Source: an uncultured Acidobacteriota bacterium (lineage in GTDB: Bacteria > Acidobacteriota > UBA6911 > RPQK01 > JAJDTT01). Taken from it: a DNA stretch of 64,000 nt. The notes under the pieces are model-generated. The model had not been told where the DNA came from. It saw only the letters and a program-made list of their open reading frames with translations, and searched no databases. Below are positions 24,824 through 32,849 of this stretch, one piece after another (the first letter of the stretch is position 1; every line of letters begins with the position of its first letter). The position numbers were made by a program, and so were the translations under genes. Where the stretch lies: assembly GCA_951812665.1 (NCBI GenBank), contig CATOST010000024.1, positions 62,001 to 126,000 of the forward strand, written 5' to 3'.

Positions 24824-24914
24824 GGGCGGCCCTTGTGTGTGTGGTCGCCCTCCCCCGCCGGCCACGGAGGTTGGGACGTAAGAGGGCACCCACACACAAG
24901 GGAAGTGCCCCTAC
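24820..24914. repeat. Long imperfect inverted repeat with GTAGGGGC ends
   Basis: The left arm begins GTAGGGGCGGCCCTTGTGTG and the right arm ends with the corresponding inverted sequence ACACACAAGGG...GCCCCTAC. The element is about 95 bp with paired GGCGACC/AGGGCACCC-like inner parts. It starts at the stop codon of the TerB gene. It is a possible transcription-end or repeat element, of a family distinct from the two other families in this window. Confidence 0.7.
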
Positions 24915-25003
24915 GGGACGGCGCGGGGATAATGCCTGCGGCATCACCTTGGGTTCCGTGGGGACGGCCGCAACGCCGGCGCGGCGTGCGTTTCCCTCTC
25001 CCT

Positions 25004-26782
25004 CTACAGCAGTCCCAGCCGCTTGGCGGTGCTGTGGATCCTCTCCATACGATCTTCTACGGGCACGATCCTCGTGCCGTCCGGATTCGGCCTGGAGAGG
25101 TGGGCGTACTCGTAGACGTCGAAGCCGGCGAATCGCGGGTCGTGGTAGATCTGCTCCAGGTCGGAGACGTATTCCTGCATGGAGTTGGTCCGTTTGAGGT
25201 AGCGGTTGAGATAGACAGGGATTTCCTGGCGGGAGCACAGCTCCAGGGCCTCCTCCACGACCGGATCGTCCAGGGCATTGGGAAGCAGGCCTCGGTCCGC
25301 CTCGGGAGCCTCGAACCAGGTGGTTCGTAGCGTGATCCCGTCGGCCAGTCCTTCCAGGAGCCACCTCCGCCAGTCGAATTCCAGGTTGGCGGGGAAGCCC
25401 ATGAGCTGGCCGTGGCAGGGGTCGGGGCCGAAGGCCTCGGCGTGGACGTGGACCTGGAATTTCTTGCCGGCGCTTCGGATTCGACGGCTGGCCTGGCGGA
25501 TGAATCGGGTGTAGTGGCGGCCCCGGAGACGGGCGAGTCGTGCGAGATCCCCATCCGTGTTCCCGATTTCAGCGCCGTATCTCTCCTGGTACTCCTCCAA
25601 CAGCGGCGCGTTGAAACCATACTCGAGGGGTTGGTCGGTCAGAGATCCGTGGGCGGAGACGCGAACGTCCACTCCGTCCACGCCGGCGTCCAGGAGCCGG
25701 TCCACCCAGCCCATCCAGAGCTTCTCCACCTCGGGGTAGAGGGCGCAGGGAGTGCAGGCCAGCGTGTCGTTTCGTCCCCGGGCGAAGGCGATGCAGCCGC
25801 CCCAGTTCCATTTGGACTTCGTGACGATGCCGAACATGGTGCCTTCGGTGGAGGCGTTGTTGGTGTCCAACCGGACCGGGAACGGTCCCATCCCCGAATC
25901 GAATTCCAGTCCGCCCGTCCGGAAATCGCGGGGGCGGATCCACATGGCGCTTCGGGTCGCGATGACGATGGGCAGTGGATCCGGACCCGGACCGTAGGCT
26001 TCGATCATGGCCGAGGGAGCGTTTCCGAAGTCTCCCTCCTCGTCCTCGAAGTCGGTGGTGACCAGGATGAAGCGGTCGGTCAGATCGAGGCCCTCCAGCG
26101 TCAGGGTCCGCACGGGTGCGCCGGAAGCGGTCAACAGGTCGCCGAAGAACTCCCGGACCTCCCGGGGAGAGGGCTCGACGCGGTTCGTCAAGGAGAAGTC
26201 CACCGGTTGTCTCCGATAGCGGTAGTTGTCGGGGCTGGTCCAGATCTGGAGACGCTCCTTGCGGATGCGGGTGGGCGAATCATCCGACTTGAGGAGCCGA
26301 ATCTTCCGGATCGGAATCTTGTCCAGGCCAAGCGGAGCCTCCCAGGGCCGCCGCGCGACGCGGGTGTGGGGGAACCGCTCCACGAACGGAAACAGCTGTT
26401 GGAGGCAACCTCCGATTCGATGGACGCGAGTGTGGTTTCCCTTTGGTGAACCTTCCGGGTAGGTGCCCGCCAAGCCGGTGTTGAAGGGCTTCAGGACCGC
26501 GTAGACCTCCAGGCCGTGACGGTGGGCGATGGGGGTCACCGCCTTCAGAGGCTCTCCGATTCGCTCCACGGTGGCCGTGCCATACTGCATGTAGTCGAAT
26601 GTGTTTCCCGCCCAGTAAGACCCGGACTCCTCGTCACCGTAGTAGAGCCAGTAGATTCTGCGGACCCCCAGACTCTTGATCTGGGTGACCATCTCCTCCA
26701 GGAGGTCCAGGCTGTAGGGCCCGTAGCGGACATCGTCCGGGAAGTCGACGGTGGCCGAGAGTAGAAACGGGCGGGGACTCAA
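25004..26782 (-). CDS. Unrecognised 592-aa cytosolic protein, TIM-barrel-like
   Basis: 592 aa from TTG 26782, 22 bp downstream of the SDR gene on the same strand. There is no signal peptide. The N-terminal part (LDLLEEMVTQIKSLGVRRIYWLYYGDE; then AHRHGLEVYAVLKPF) reads like a beta/alpha barrel, and the C-terminal part (GKKFQVHVHAEAFGP, EALELCSRQEIPVYLNRYLK) continues in that style, with DGVDVRVSAHGSL in the middle. This suggests a glycoside-hydrolase-like or sugar-related enzyme, but I recognise no family and no catalytic pair. The adjoining SDR may act in the same pathway. Confidence 0.8.
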   Translation of the reverse strand: MSPRPFLLSATVDFPDDVRYGPYSLDLLEEMVTQIKSLGVRRIYWLYYGDEESGSYWAGNTFDYMQYGTATVERIGEPLKAVTPIAHRHGLEVYAVLKPFNTGLAGTYPEGSPKGNHTRVHRIGGCLQQLFPFVERFPHTRVARRPWEAPLGLDKIPIRKIRLLKSDDSPTRIRKERLQIWTSPDNYRYRRQPVDFSLTNRVEPSPREVREFFGDLLTASGAPVRTLTLEGLDLTDRFILVTTDFEDEEGDFGNAPSAMIEAYGPGPDPLPIVIATRSAMWIRPRDFRTGGLEFDSGMGPFPVRLDTNNASTEGTMFGIVTKSKWNWGGCIAFARGRNDTLACTPCALYPEVEKLWMGWVDRLLDAGVDGVDVRVSAHGSLTDQPLEYGFNAPLLEEYQERYGAEIGNTDGDLARLARLRGRHYTRFIRQASRRIRSAGKKFQVHVHAEAFGPDPCHGQLMGFPANLEFDWRRWLLEGLADGITLRTTWFEAPEADRGLLPNALDDPVVEEALELCSRQEIPVYLNRYLKRTNSMQEYVSDLEQIYHDPRFAGFDVYEYAHLSRPNPDGTRIVPVEDRMERIHSTAKRLGLL

Positions 26783-26804
26783 GCGGCGGATCTCGTGAGG
26801 ATGC

Positions 26805-27578
26805 TCATACCGTCGCCATCCAGCCTCCGTCCACCACCAGCGCGGAACCGGTGATCCAGGAGGCGTCGTCGGAGGCCAGGAAGACGCAGGCCCGGGCGAT
26901 GTCCCGAGGCGTGCCGAATCGGGGCAGGAGTGTGCGCTGGCGCCCCTCCTCGATCTGTTCCGGCGTCAGGTAGTCCTGGTTCGCCGTCTCGATGAAGCCG
27001 GGACAGACGGCGTTGACGGTAATGCCCAGAGGTCCCAGCTCCAGGGCCGTGTCGCGGGCCAGGTTCACCACCGCGGCCTTGGTCGGGGCATAGACGGGCC
27101 CTGCTCCTCCGCCCCGGTAGTTCACCGATGAGATGTGGATGATCCGCCCCTGGGGAGACCCCTTCAGATGGGGAACCGCCGCCTTGGTGGTCAGGAAGAG
27201 GGCCCGGAGATTGATCGACAGGACCCGGTCCCAGTCGGCAACGGCCAGCGTCTGGGAGGTTCCCGGGATGTGGATGCCGGCGTTGTTGACCAGGATGTCC
27301 AACGCCCCGAATTCCTCGACCGTCCGGTCCACGAGCTGTTGGACGAAATCCTCGCAGGCGATGTCCCCCTGGAGGAAGATCCCCCGGCCGCCGGCCCTCT
27401 GGATCTCCTCCACGGTGGGCTTGCGGGGCTCGGTCTCGTAGTAGCGGCCGACCTTCGGCGTCGCGCGGATGTCGGCGACCGCCACGGCGGCCCCCTCCCG
27501 GGCCAGTTCCAGGCAGATCCCTCGGCCGATTCCCGAACTCCCTCCGGTCACGATAGCCACTCTGTTCTTCAATCGCAT
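26805..27578 (-). CDS. SDR family NAD(P)-dependent oxidoreductase
   Basis: 257 aa from ATG 27578. It has the classical SDR features: VAIVTGGSSGIGRGI (cofactor loop TGxxxGxG), NNAGI, SSVNY and the active-site Y-x3-K in YAPTKAAV. Typical length and no extensions. The first residue after the second beta strand, Asp in VADIRATPK, points to NAD preference. It likely reduces or oxidises a sugar or 3-hydroxyacyl type substrate. It is upstream of the TIM-barrel-like gene, 22 bp apart. Confidence 0.92.
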   Translation of the reverse strand: MRLKNRVAIVTGGSSGIGRGICLELAREGAAVAVADIRATPKVGRYYETEPRKPTVEEIQRAGGRGIFLQGDIACEDFVQQLVDRTVEEFGALDILVNNAGIHIPGTSQTLAVADWDRVLSINLRALFLTTKAAVPHLKGSPQGRIIHISSVNYRGGGAGPVYAPTKAAVVNLARDTALELGPLGITVNAVCPGFIETANQDYLTPEQIEEGRQRTLLPRFGTPRDIARACVFLASDDASWITGSALVVDGGWMATV

Positions 27579-27678
27579 CAGCCGTCACCTTGGGAATTGA
27601 CCGCGAAGTGCGGAGAATGATACCAGACTCCCCGGCAGGACCGTTCCGGTCCATGCCCGTTGTGATGGGCGGATCCGA

Positions 27679-28389
27679 ATGCTGGGGAGCGCGTTCAAAG
27701 CCGAGTATCTGGACTTCGGGAAGGGCATCCGGGTGGGGCACCTGGAACCCCGCGCCCGCATCACCCAGATCCTCAAGTTGTCCCTGCAAGAGTTGTACGG
27801 GCAGGATTTCATCATCGATCGCTGGGGCCGCGGCGTCTACTGGCAGTGGATCTGTTTCGTACCGCGGTCCAATCGCCGGGCCAAGCCCCTCTCGGGCGGC
27901 CGCAGCTACTCCAGCGCCAAGTTCTTCATCATGGTCGACCGGGAGGAGGGACTGTTCAAGTCCGGTCTTCATGTGGAGCGAGGGTTGGTCCAGGCGCCGG
28001 ACACGCAAGAGGCCTACCGGCTCCGCCCGGACTGGGATTGGCATCGGCTGGCGCAGGGTTTGGAGCCGGACGGATGGTGGGAACGGGAGGTCCGCCGGTT
28101 GATCGAAAAGGACGGGTTCCAACTGACGCTGGGGTCGTTCAGAACCGGTCTCCAATCCTTCTCCGGACGTCTGCCTCCGGCATCGGACCTTCGCGAGATC
28201 ATTGCGAACGCGCCGCCGGACAAGTGGTTCGTATTCCAGCTGCACTACCCAATGACGCCGGAAGAGGTCCAGGGCTCGGCGGGACCCGACCTGGTGGCCG
28301 GCATGCTGGCCGTCTTCCGGGAACTGACGCCGGTGATGAACCTCTGTTTGGAGGACACCGCCACGTTGCAGGCCGGGCCCGCTACTTGA
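27679..28389 (+). CDS. Hypothetical protein
   Basis: 236 aa from ATG 27679. No signal peptide or membrane segment. It is aromatic-rich (ILKLSLQELYGQDFIIDRWGRGVYWQWI; WFVFQLHYPMTPEEV) and mixed alpha/beta in pattern. I do not recognise a domain. It is convergent with the DUF3179 gene, overlapping it by eight bases (28382-28389), and divergent from the SDR gene. Confidence 0.72.
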   Translation: MLGSAFKAEYLDFGKGIRVGHLEPRARITQILKLSLQELYGQDFIIDRWGRGVYWQWICFVPRSNRRAKPLSGGRSYSSAKFFIMVDREEGLFKSGLHVERGLVQAPDTQEAYRLRPDWDWHRLAQGLEPDGWWEREVRRLIEKDGFQLTLGSFRTGLQSFSGRLPPASDLREIIANAPPDKWFVFQLHYPMTPEEVQGSAGPDLVAGMLAVFRELTPVMNLCLEDTATLQAGPAT

Positions 28390-29800
28390 CCAGCCGGGTG
28401 TTGGGAAACTGGGCTCGCCAGCCGAACCAGAAGGCGCGGTGGGCGGCCAGGCGGATGAGTTTCTCGCCGTTCGGTCCCACCAGTGCGGTCTCCGTGGCCT
28501 CCCACTGCCGTCCCGAACTGTCGCGGACCCTGGAATTCCGGTCCCACTTGGTGAACTTCATGCCGGTGGCGTCGTAGACCCGGTTGGCCCCCGACTTGTC
28601 GGTGAGGATGACCAATTCCTGCCCGGCCACCCGGTCCTGGTGCAGCCGGCGCTTGCGCAGGAACCGGGTGTTGTAGGCGACCGCCTCCCCGTCCATGAGC
28701 AGGGCCAGGACCTCCTGCTTGTTCTGCAAGGGCTTGTCCTGAAAGGGGGTGGGGAACATGAGCCGGTCGGTGGCGAAATACTCCCTGTAGGCGGCGCCTT
28801 CCCGGTAGTCCCGCTCGTGGCCCGTGTCCAGGGACAGGACCTTGGTCGCCGGGTGCCGTCGCCGCCACTCCTTCCAGCGGGTGGTGACGATGGGCAGGCG
28901 TTTCAACTGCAGCCCGGAACCCACCAGGGAGCCCATGACGGGAACCCCCTCCAGGGCCGACCATAGGGTGTTGGTCTGGCGGTCGTACATCAGCTTGTTG
29001 GAACGGTAGAGGAAGCCGCTGGTCCCGAAACTGAACTGGCGCTCTCCCACCGTCTGGTCGTAGAGGACGGCGGAGCCGCACAGGGTGCAGTAGGCGCAGG
29101 TGACGTCGAATCCGCCGACACGATCATTGAAGAGTTCATGCCAGGCCAGAATCCGTTTGGGATAGGCCTTGGCCTCGCCGTTCAGGTAGACGCCGAAGAC
29201 GATGTGGTCGCTCTTGAGGTAGTCCGCCTTAGCGGCGGAGATCATCTTGGGATATTCCAGCGGCGGAATGCCGTCCTTCTTCACGCCCCCCCAGACCACC
29301 TCGTCGAGACGAATCGTGCGCGGGGTTCCGGGGACGAAGTAGCGGGTGAAACGCTTGTCGATGAAGGAGTAGAGAGTGGCCTTGAAGGTGGCGTATTCGG
29401 GATGTTCCTGCTCCTGCCGGCTCCAGATCCAGCGCCACCAGCGGTCCGTGTCAGCCGGCAGATTCTGGCCGGTCCCTTTGCGCAGCAGCCTCAGGACGTT
29501 TTGGCCGCGGATGTCTCCGGGGGGCAGCAGCATGAAGATCTCCACCAGCATGGGGGCGAAACCCGGATGCCAGTTGGCTTCCAGCCTCCGGGCGGCGGCC
29601 CGATGCACCTTGCGATCGCGGTCGGCCAGATCGCCGACGGCGGCGGAAGGGGAGGAGTCCTTGGTCTTGGCGGCTTGGGCCAGGGCGCCAGGCGGGGTGC
29701 CGGCCAGCAGAAGCAAGACGGCCAACGCAGGGATCTTGGTTCCCGTTTCCACTCGTTCCCCGGCTCTCGGCGGCATCGATCTTGTGCGGATTGCGGACAT
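28382..29800 (-). CDS. DUF3179 domain-containing secreted protein
   Basis: 472 aa from ATG 29800, with a signal region (IPALAVLLLLAGTPPGALA). The DUF3179 core is clear at about residues 190-360: AYCTLCGSAVLYDQ (paired cysteines), FGTSGFLYRSNKLMYDRQT and SALEGVPVMGS. DUF3179 proteins occur in secreted or periplasmic settings in Acidobacteriota and others; function is unknown. It is last in an envelope operon with the unknown protein, L,D-transpeptidase and DUF4398 lipoprotein. Confidence 0.87.
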   Translation of the reverse strand: MSAIRTRSMPPRAGERVETGTKIPALAVLLLLAGTPPGALAQAAKTKDSSPSAAVGDLADRDRKVHRAAARRLEANWHPGFAPMLVEIFMLLPPGDIRGQNVLRLLRKGTGQNLPADTDRWWRWIWSRQEQEHPEYATFKATLYSFIDKRFTRYFVPGTPRTIRLDEVVWGGVKKDGIPPLEYPKMISAAKADYLKSDHIVFGVYLNGEAKAYPKRILAWHELFNDRVGGFDVTCAYCTLCGSAVLYDQTVGERQFSFGTSGFLYRSNKLMYDRQTNTLWSALEGVPVMGSLVGSGLQLKRLPIVTTRWKEWRRRHPATKVLSLDTGHERDYREGAAYREYFATDRLMFPTPFQDKPLQNKQEVLALLMDGEAVAYNTRFLRKRRLHQDRVAGQELVILTDKSGANRVYDATGMKFTKWDRNSRVRDSSGRQWEATETALVGPNGEKLIRLAAHRAFWFGWRAQFPNTRLVK

Positions 29801-29807
29801 TTACGGT

Positions 29808-30329
29808 TCAGTAGAAGATTTCCGTCCCCTCCCGCAGTACCCAGAAGAGCCGTTTTGCCGCCGGTTCCTCCATCTCCAGTTGCAGGACCGATACCTCCCG
29901 AACCAGGGCTTGAAACTGGGCCAGGATCAGGCGCAGGCGCCGGCCGGAGCGCTTCTTCCAGGTCAAACCGGTCAAATCCGGAGGAGCGACGAACAAGACC
30001 GAAGCGTCTGCCAACTCCACCGCATAAGTGGTGGGCATGGAGGCGACGCCTCGACGGGAGGCCAGCGGAACCGGTTTTCCCTGGGCAGCCCGGATTTCCT
30101 CCACGGGACGGGGAGGGACCAGTCTGGAAACCCGGGAGGAACGAGGAGGGGTGGAATCGCGGTTGGATCGGTGTATGGGGATCTCCTTGAGCAGGATTCC
30201 CCGCTGCAGGATCCGTGCCGAATGGGTGCCGATCTCCACCCGTGGGCCGGGCTTTTCCGAGAGCGCCCAACCAGGGGCTTGAATTCCCAGGAAAAGGATC
30301 GCCAGAAGGAGTCGGTCGCCGCTCCCCAT
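29808..30329 (-). CDS. Exported protein of unknown function in an envelope operon
   Basis: 173 aa. The ATG at 30329 shares its first base with the stop TGA of the L,D-transpeptidase gene, and the protein opens with a signal peptide (LLLAILFLGIQAPGWA). The body is mixed polar, with a C-terminal helix pair (RLILAQFQALVREVSVLQLEM). I recognise no family. Its stop is seven bases before the DUF3179 gene start. An open frame further upstream is an artefact of the neighbouring gene. Confidence 0.8.
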   Translation of the reverse strand: MGSGDRLLLAILFLGIQAPGWALSEKPGPRVEIGTHSARILQRGILLKEIPIHRSNRDSTPPRSSRVSRLVPPRPVEEIRAAQGKPVPLASRRGVASMPTTYAVELADASVLFVAPPDLTGLTWKKRSGRRLRLILAQFQALVREVSVLQLEMEEPAAKRLFWVLREGTEIFY

Positions 30330-30904
30330 CAGAAGATGAAAACCGGAGTCCCCAACGGGGCCAGGTCCACGAGCTTGTTCAGATCGGGTTCGGACAGACG
30401 GATGCAACCGTGGGTCACGTTCTGTCCCAGAAGCCGGGTGTACAGCGTCCCGTGGATGTAGTAGCCGTCTCCGATTCCCAGGGCGAAACTTCCCAGCACC
30501 CCGTATTCCATCCGATCGCCGTCTCGTGCGGGTAGGGGCTCACCTACTTCCACGAATGCCCAGTCCGGTTTGCGCCAGACCGGGAACTCGGTCACATACT
30601 CGATCTTGAATTCACCCCGGGGAGTATCGAAGGTCCACTCCCGGTCGCCGACGATCAGGCGATGTCCACTGCCGGTTGCGCACAGTGCATCGAGGAGGAC
30701 CCGCTGCCCGCGACGGACATAGAGGCGGTTTTCCGCCGTGTCGATGAGAATTATGCGCCCCCGCGGCGGGTTTTCCCCGGATTTGGAAAGATCCCGCTTT
30801 GCCGGGGCGGGGCTGGCGCCGTACGCTTCGAACCGGCTCTCGGGGCTGGAAAAGGCGGAAGCCCCCAAGATGACGGCGCCAAGCAGGAGAACGGCTCGGT
30901 TCAG
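30329..30904 (-). CDS. L,D-transpeptidase (YkuD), probable CTG start
   Basis: 191 aa. The YkuD catalytic region is complete: YYIHGTLYTRLLGQNVTHGC, with catalytic Cys in THGCIRLSEPD. L,D-transpeptidases form 3-3 peptidoglycan crosslinks or anchor proteins. A standard start inside the frame (TTG 30868) would remove the signal peptide. A CTG at 30904 restores LNRAVLLLGAVILGASAFSS, overlaps the upstream stop as CTGA, and has AGAAGG five bases away. I therefore favour CTG; this is inference from sequence. Confidence 0.88.
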   Translation of the reverse strand: MNRAVLLLGAVILGASAFSSPESRFEAYGASPAPAKRDLSKSGENPPRGRIILIDTAENRLYVRRGQRVLLDALCATGSGHRLIVGDREWTFDTPRGEFKIEYVTEFPVWRKPDWAFVEVGEPLPARDGDRMEYGVLGSFALGIGDGYYIHGTLYTRLLGQNVTHGCIRLSEPDLNKLVDLAPLGTPVFIF

Positions 30905-31500
30905 CGTCGCCTTCTCTGCTGAATGGCCTGTTCAATCTCGGAGCTGACTCCGTCCGCCTTCCGCTTGACTGCGCCGAATTGATTCAAGGCGTCCATGTAC
31001 TTGCCCGCTTCGTAGGCCTGCTGCGCGCCTGCCAGCATGGCTTCGGCCGAGGCCACGTCGCCCTCCAGGGCGGCCAAGCTCTCGCGGGCTCCCTTGCCCC
31101 ATCGCGGCGCCTTGCGCAGCATGGCCTGGGCGTTTTCGATGGCGGCCTGAGCCGCTTCGTTGGCCGCCTCGGCCTGACCCTTGACCTTGATCTTGTTCTC
31201 ACCGGCCGCCGCGGTTGCGGCTTCAGCCTCGGAGGTGGCCCGGCTCACGAGTTCTCTGGCCTGATCGTAACTTCGGGTCAGGGCGAAACTCCCGTCCTGC
31301 ACGGCGATCTCGGCTTCGGCTTCCTTCAGCGTCGCCGACGCCTTGCCGATCTCATCGGGCGCGTAGATTTCGGCCTCGGCTGCCCGGGCCGCGTCCAGAG
31401 CTTGGCGCGCCGCGTCGAGTTCCGACGCCGGCGGGCTGTCGCAACCCGTGAGAAGCACCAGCAATGCGGCGCAAGACGAGAACAGGAGAACTCTCCTCAT
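30901..31500 (-). CDS. DUF4398-like lipoprotein
   Basis: 199 aa from ATG 31500, preceded by GAAGGAGG. The lipoprotein signal ends with LLTGC. The mature part is a long alpha-helical, Ala/Glu-rich sequence with the DUF4398 opening (ELDAARQALDAARAAEAEIY, then GKASATLKEAEAEI). Such proteins probably bind peptidoglycan or other envelope parts. It is first in the minus-strand envelope operon and overlaps the L,D-transpeptidase gene. Confidence 0.85.
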   Translation of the reverse strand: MRRVLLFSSCAALLVLLTGCDSPPASELDAARQALDAARAAEAEIYAPDEIGKASATLKEAEAEIAVQDGSFALTRSYDQARELVSRATSEAEAATAAAGENKIKVKGQAEAANEAAQAAIENAQAMLRKAPRWGKGARESLAALEGDVASAEAMLAGAQQAYEAGKYMDALNQFGAVKRKADGVSSEIEQAIQQRRRR

Positions 31501-31646
31501 GTGACCTCCTTCAGACCATTCCGAGTCTGTTCGTGAGAATGGGAAATATGCATTGGCCAATAATTGGTCCATGTTAGCATGTTTGCCTCCGGACCTGGAA
31601 CCGGGGATTTCTTCGTGAATTCCGGAGCTTTCGGAGCACGCATTCC
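31501..31646. promoter_or_regulatory. Divergent promoter region of envelope operon and AlaX operon
   Basis: 146 bp between divergent units. AT-rich for this genome near 31540-31590 (TATGCATTGGCCAATAATTGG). No operator or -35/-10 pair can be named with confidence. Confidence 0.4.
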
Positions 31647-32849
31647 ATGACCCAGCGACTTTATCACCAGGACTCCTATCTCAAGAATTTTCGGGCGCGG
31701 GTCACCGGCGTGGACCGATGGAAGGGGAAACCGGCCGTCGAGTTGGACCAGAGTTGTTTCTATCCTGCATCCGGGGGCCAGCCTTCGGACCGGGGTCTCT
31801 TGGAGGGACTGCCGGTCGTGGAGATGGCGGACGCGGGCGGCCGGCTGTTGCACCTGCTGGAGCGGGGGGACCTGGTGGAGGGTCAGGAGGTGGCTGGCAG
31901 CCTCGACTGGGAGCGGCGCTTCGACCACATGCAACAGCACACGGGCCAGCACTTACTGTCCCAGGCCTTCATCCAGGTTTTGGATTGGGATACGGTCTCC
32001 TTTCACCTGGGCCGGAAGCTGTGCACCATAGATCTGACCGGAGACGCGCTGACCCCGGAATTGATCTACGAGGTGGAAGACGTAGCCAATCGCATCATCG
32101 TCGAATGCCGGCCCGTCCGCGTGCATCTGGTCGACGCCCGCCGCCAGGGCGATTTTCCCCTCCGAAAACCTTCCGGCCGGAAGGGAGCGTTGCGAATCGT
32201 TGAGATCTCGGACTTCGATTTCTCCGCCTGCGGCGGAACCCATTGCCGTTCGGCGGGGGAAGTCGGTCTCATCAAGATCCGCCGCTGGGAGCGGGCGAAG
32301 AAGCGGGTCCGGGTCGAGTTCTACTGCGGCGGAAGGGCCCTCCGGGACTATCGCTGGAAGAACCGGGCCGTCTATCGGCTCTCCCGCCTCTATTCCCGGC
32401 CTGACCGGGAAGTCGTGAAGGCCGCCATGGAGCACCTGGAGCGGGAAGAAGGGTTGCGCAAGAAGCTGATGGAGGTTCAGGATCGCTACCTGGAAGCGGA
32501 GGCCGCCCGGCTGCTGGAAGGCATTCCGAAAGTGCGGGGAATTCGAGTGGTCCGGCGGGTCTTGACCGGGATCGATATGGGGGCGATGCGGGAGCTGGGC
32601 CGCAAACTGGTCCAAGACGGGGAAAAGAGGTTGGCTCTTCTGGGGTTGGCAGGCGAATCTCCGGCTCTCGTCTTTGCCCGGTCGGAGGACCTGCCCTGGC
32701 ACATGGGCGACTGGATTCGGAAAGCCGCACCCTTGATCGCGGGCCGAGGCGGCGGCAGTCCCCGCCACGCTCAGGCCCGAGGCTCACGGTCCGAAGGATT
32801 GGAAGCGGCTCTCGATGACGCTTTGAACCACGTTCGCGAGGAGGACTGA
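31647..32849 (+). CDS. Alanyl-tRNA editing protein, AlaX-L type with DHHA1 domain
   Basis: 400 aa from ATG 31647. It matches the C-terminal half of alanyl-tRNA synthetase: editing domain with HMQQHTGQH (zinc/substrate histidines, about residues 95-103) and CGGTHCRSAGEVG (Cys-x-His ligands), then a DHHA1-like C-terminal domain, GGGSPRHAQARGS. It deacylates mischarged Ser/Gly-tRNA(Ala) in trans. It starts a compact plus-strand run with unrelated secreted and PLP proteins. Confidence 0.94.
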   Translation: MTQRLYHQDSYLKNFRARVTGVDRWKGKPAVELDQSCFYPASGGQPSDRGLLEGLPVVEMADAGGRLLHLLERGDLVEGQEVAGSLDWERRFDHMQQHTGQHLLSQAFIQVLDWDTVSFHLGRKLCTIDLTGDALTPELIYEVEDVANRIIVECRPVRVHLVDARRQGDFPLRKPSGRKGALRIVEISDFDFSACGGTHCRSAGEVGLIKIRRWERAKKRVRVEFYCGGRALRDYRWKNRAVYRLSRLYSRPDREVVKAAMEHLEREEGLRKKLMEVQDRYLEAEAARLLEGIPKVRGIRVVRRVLTGIDMGAMRELGRKLVQDGEKRLALLGLAGESPALVFARSEDLPWHMGDWIRKAAPLIAGRGGGSPRHAQARGSRSEGLEAALDDALNHVREED

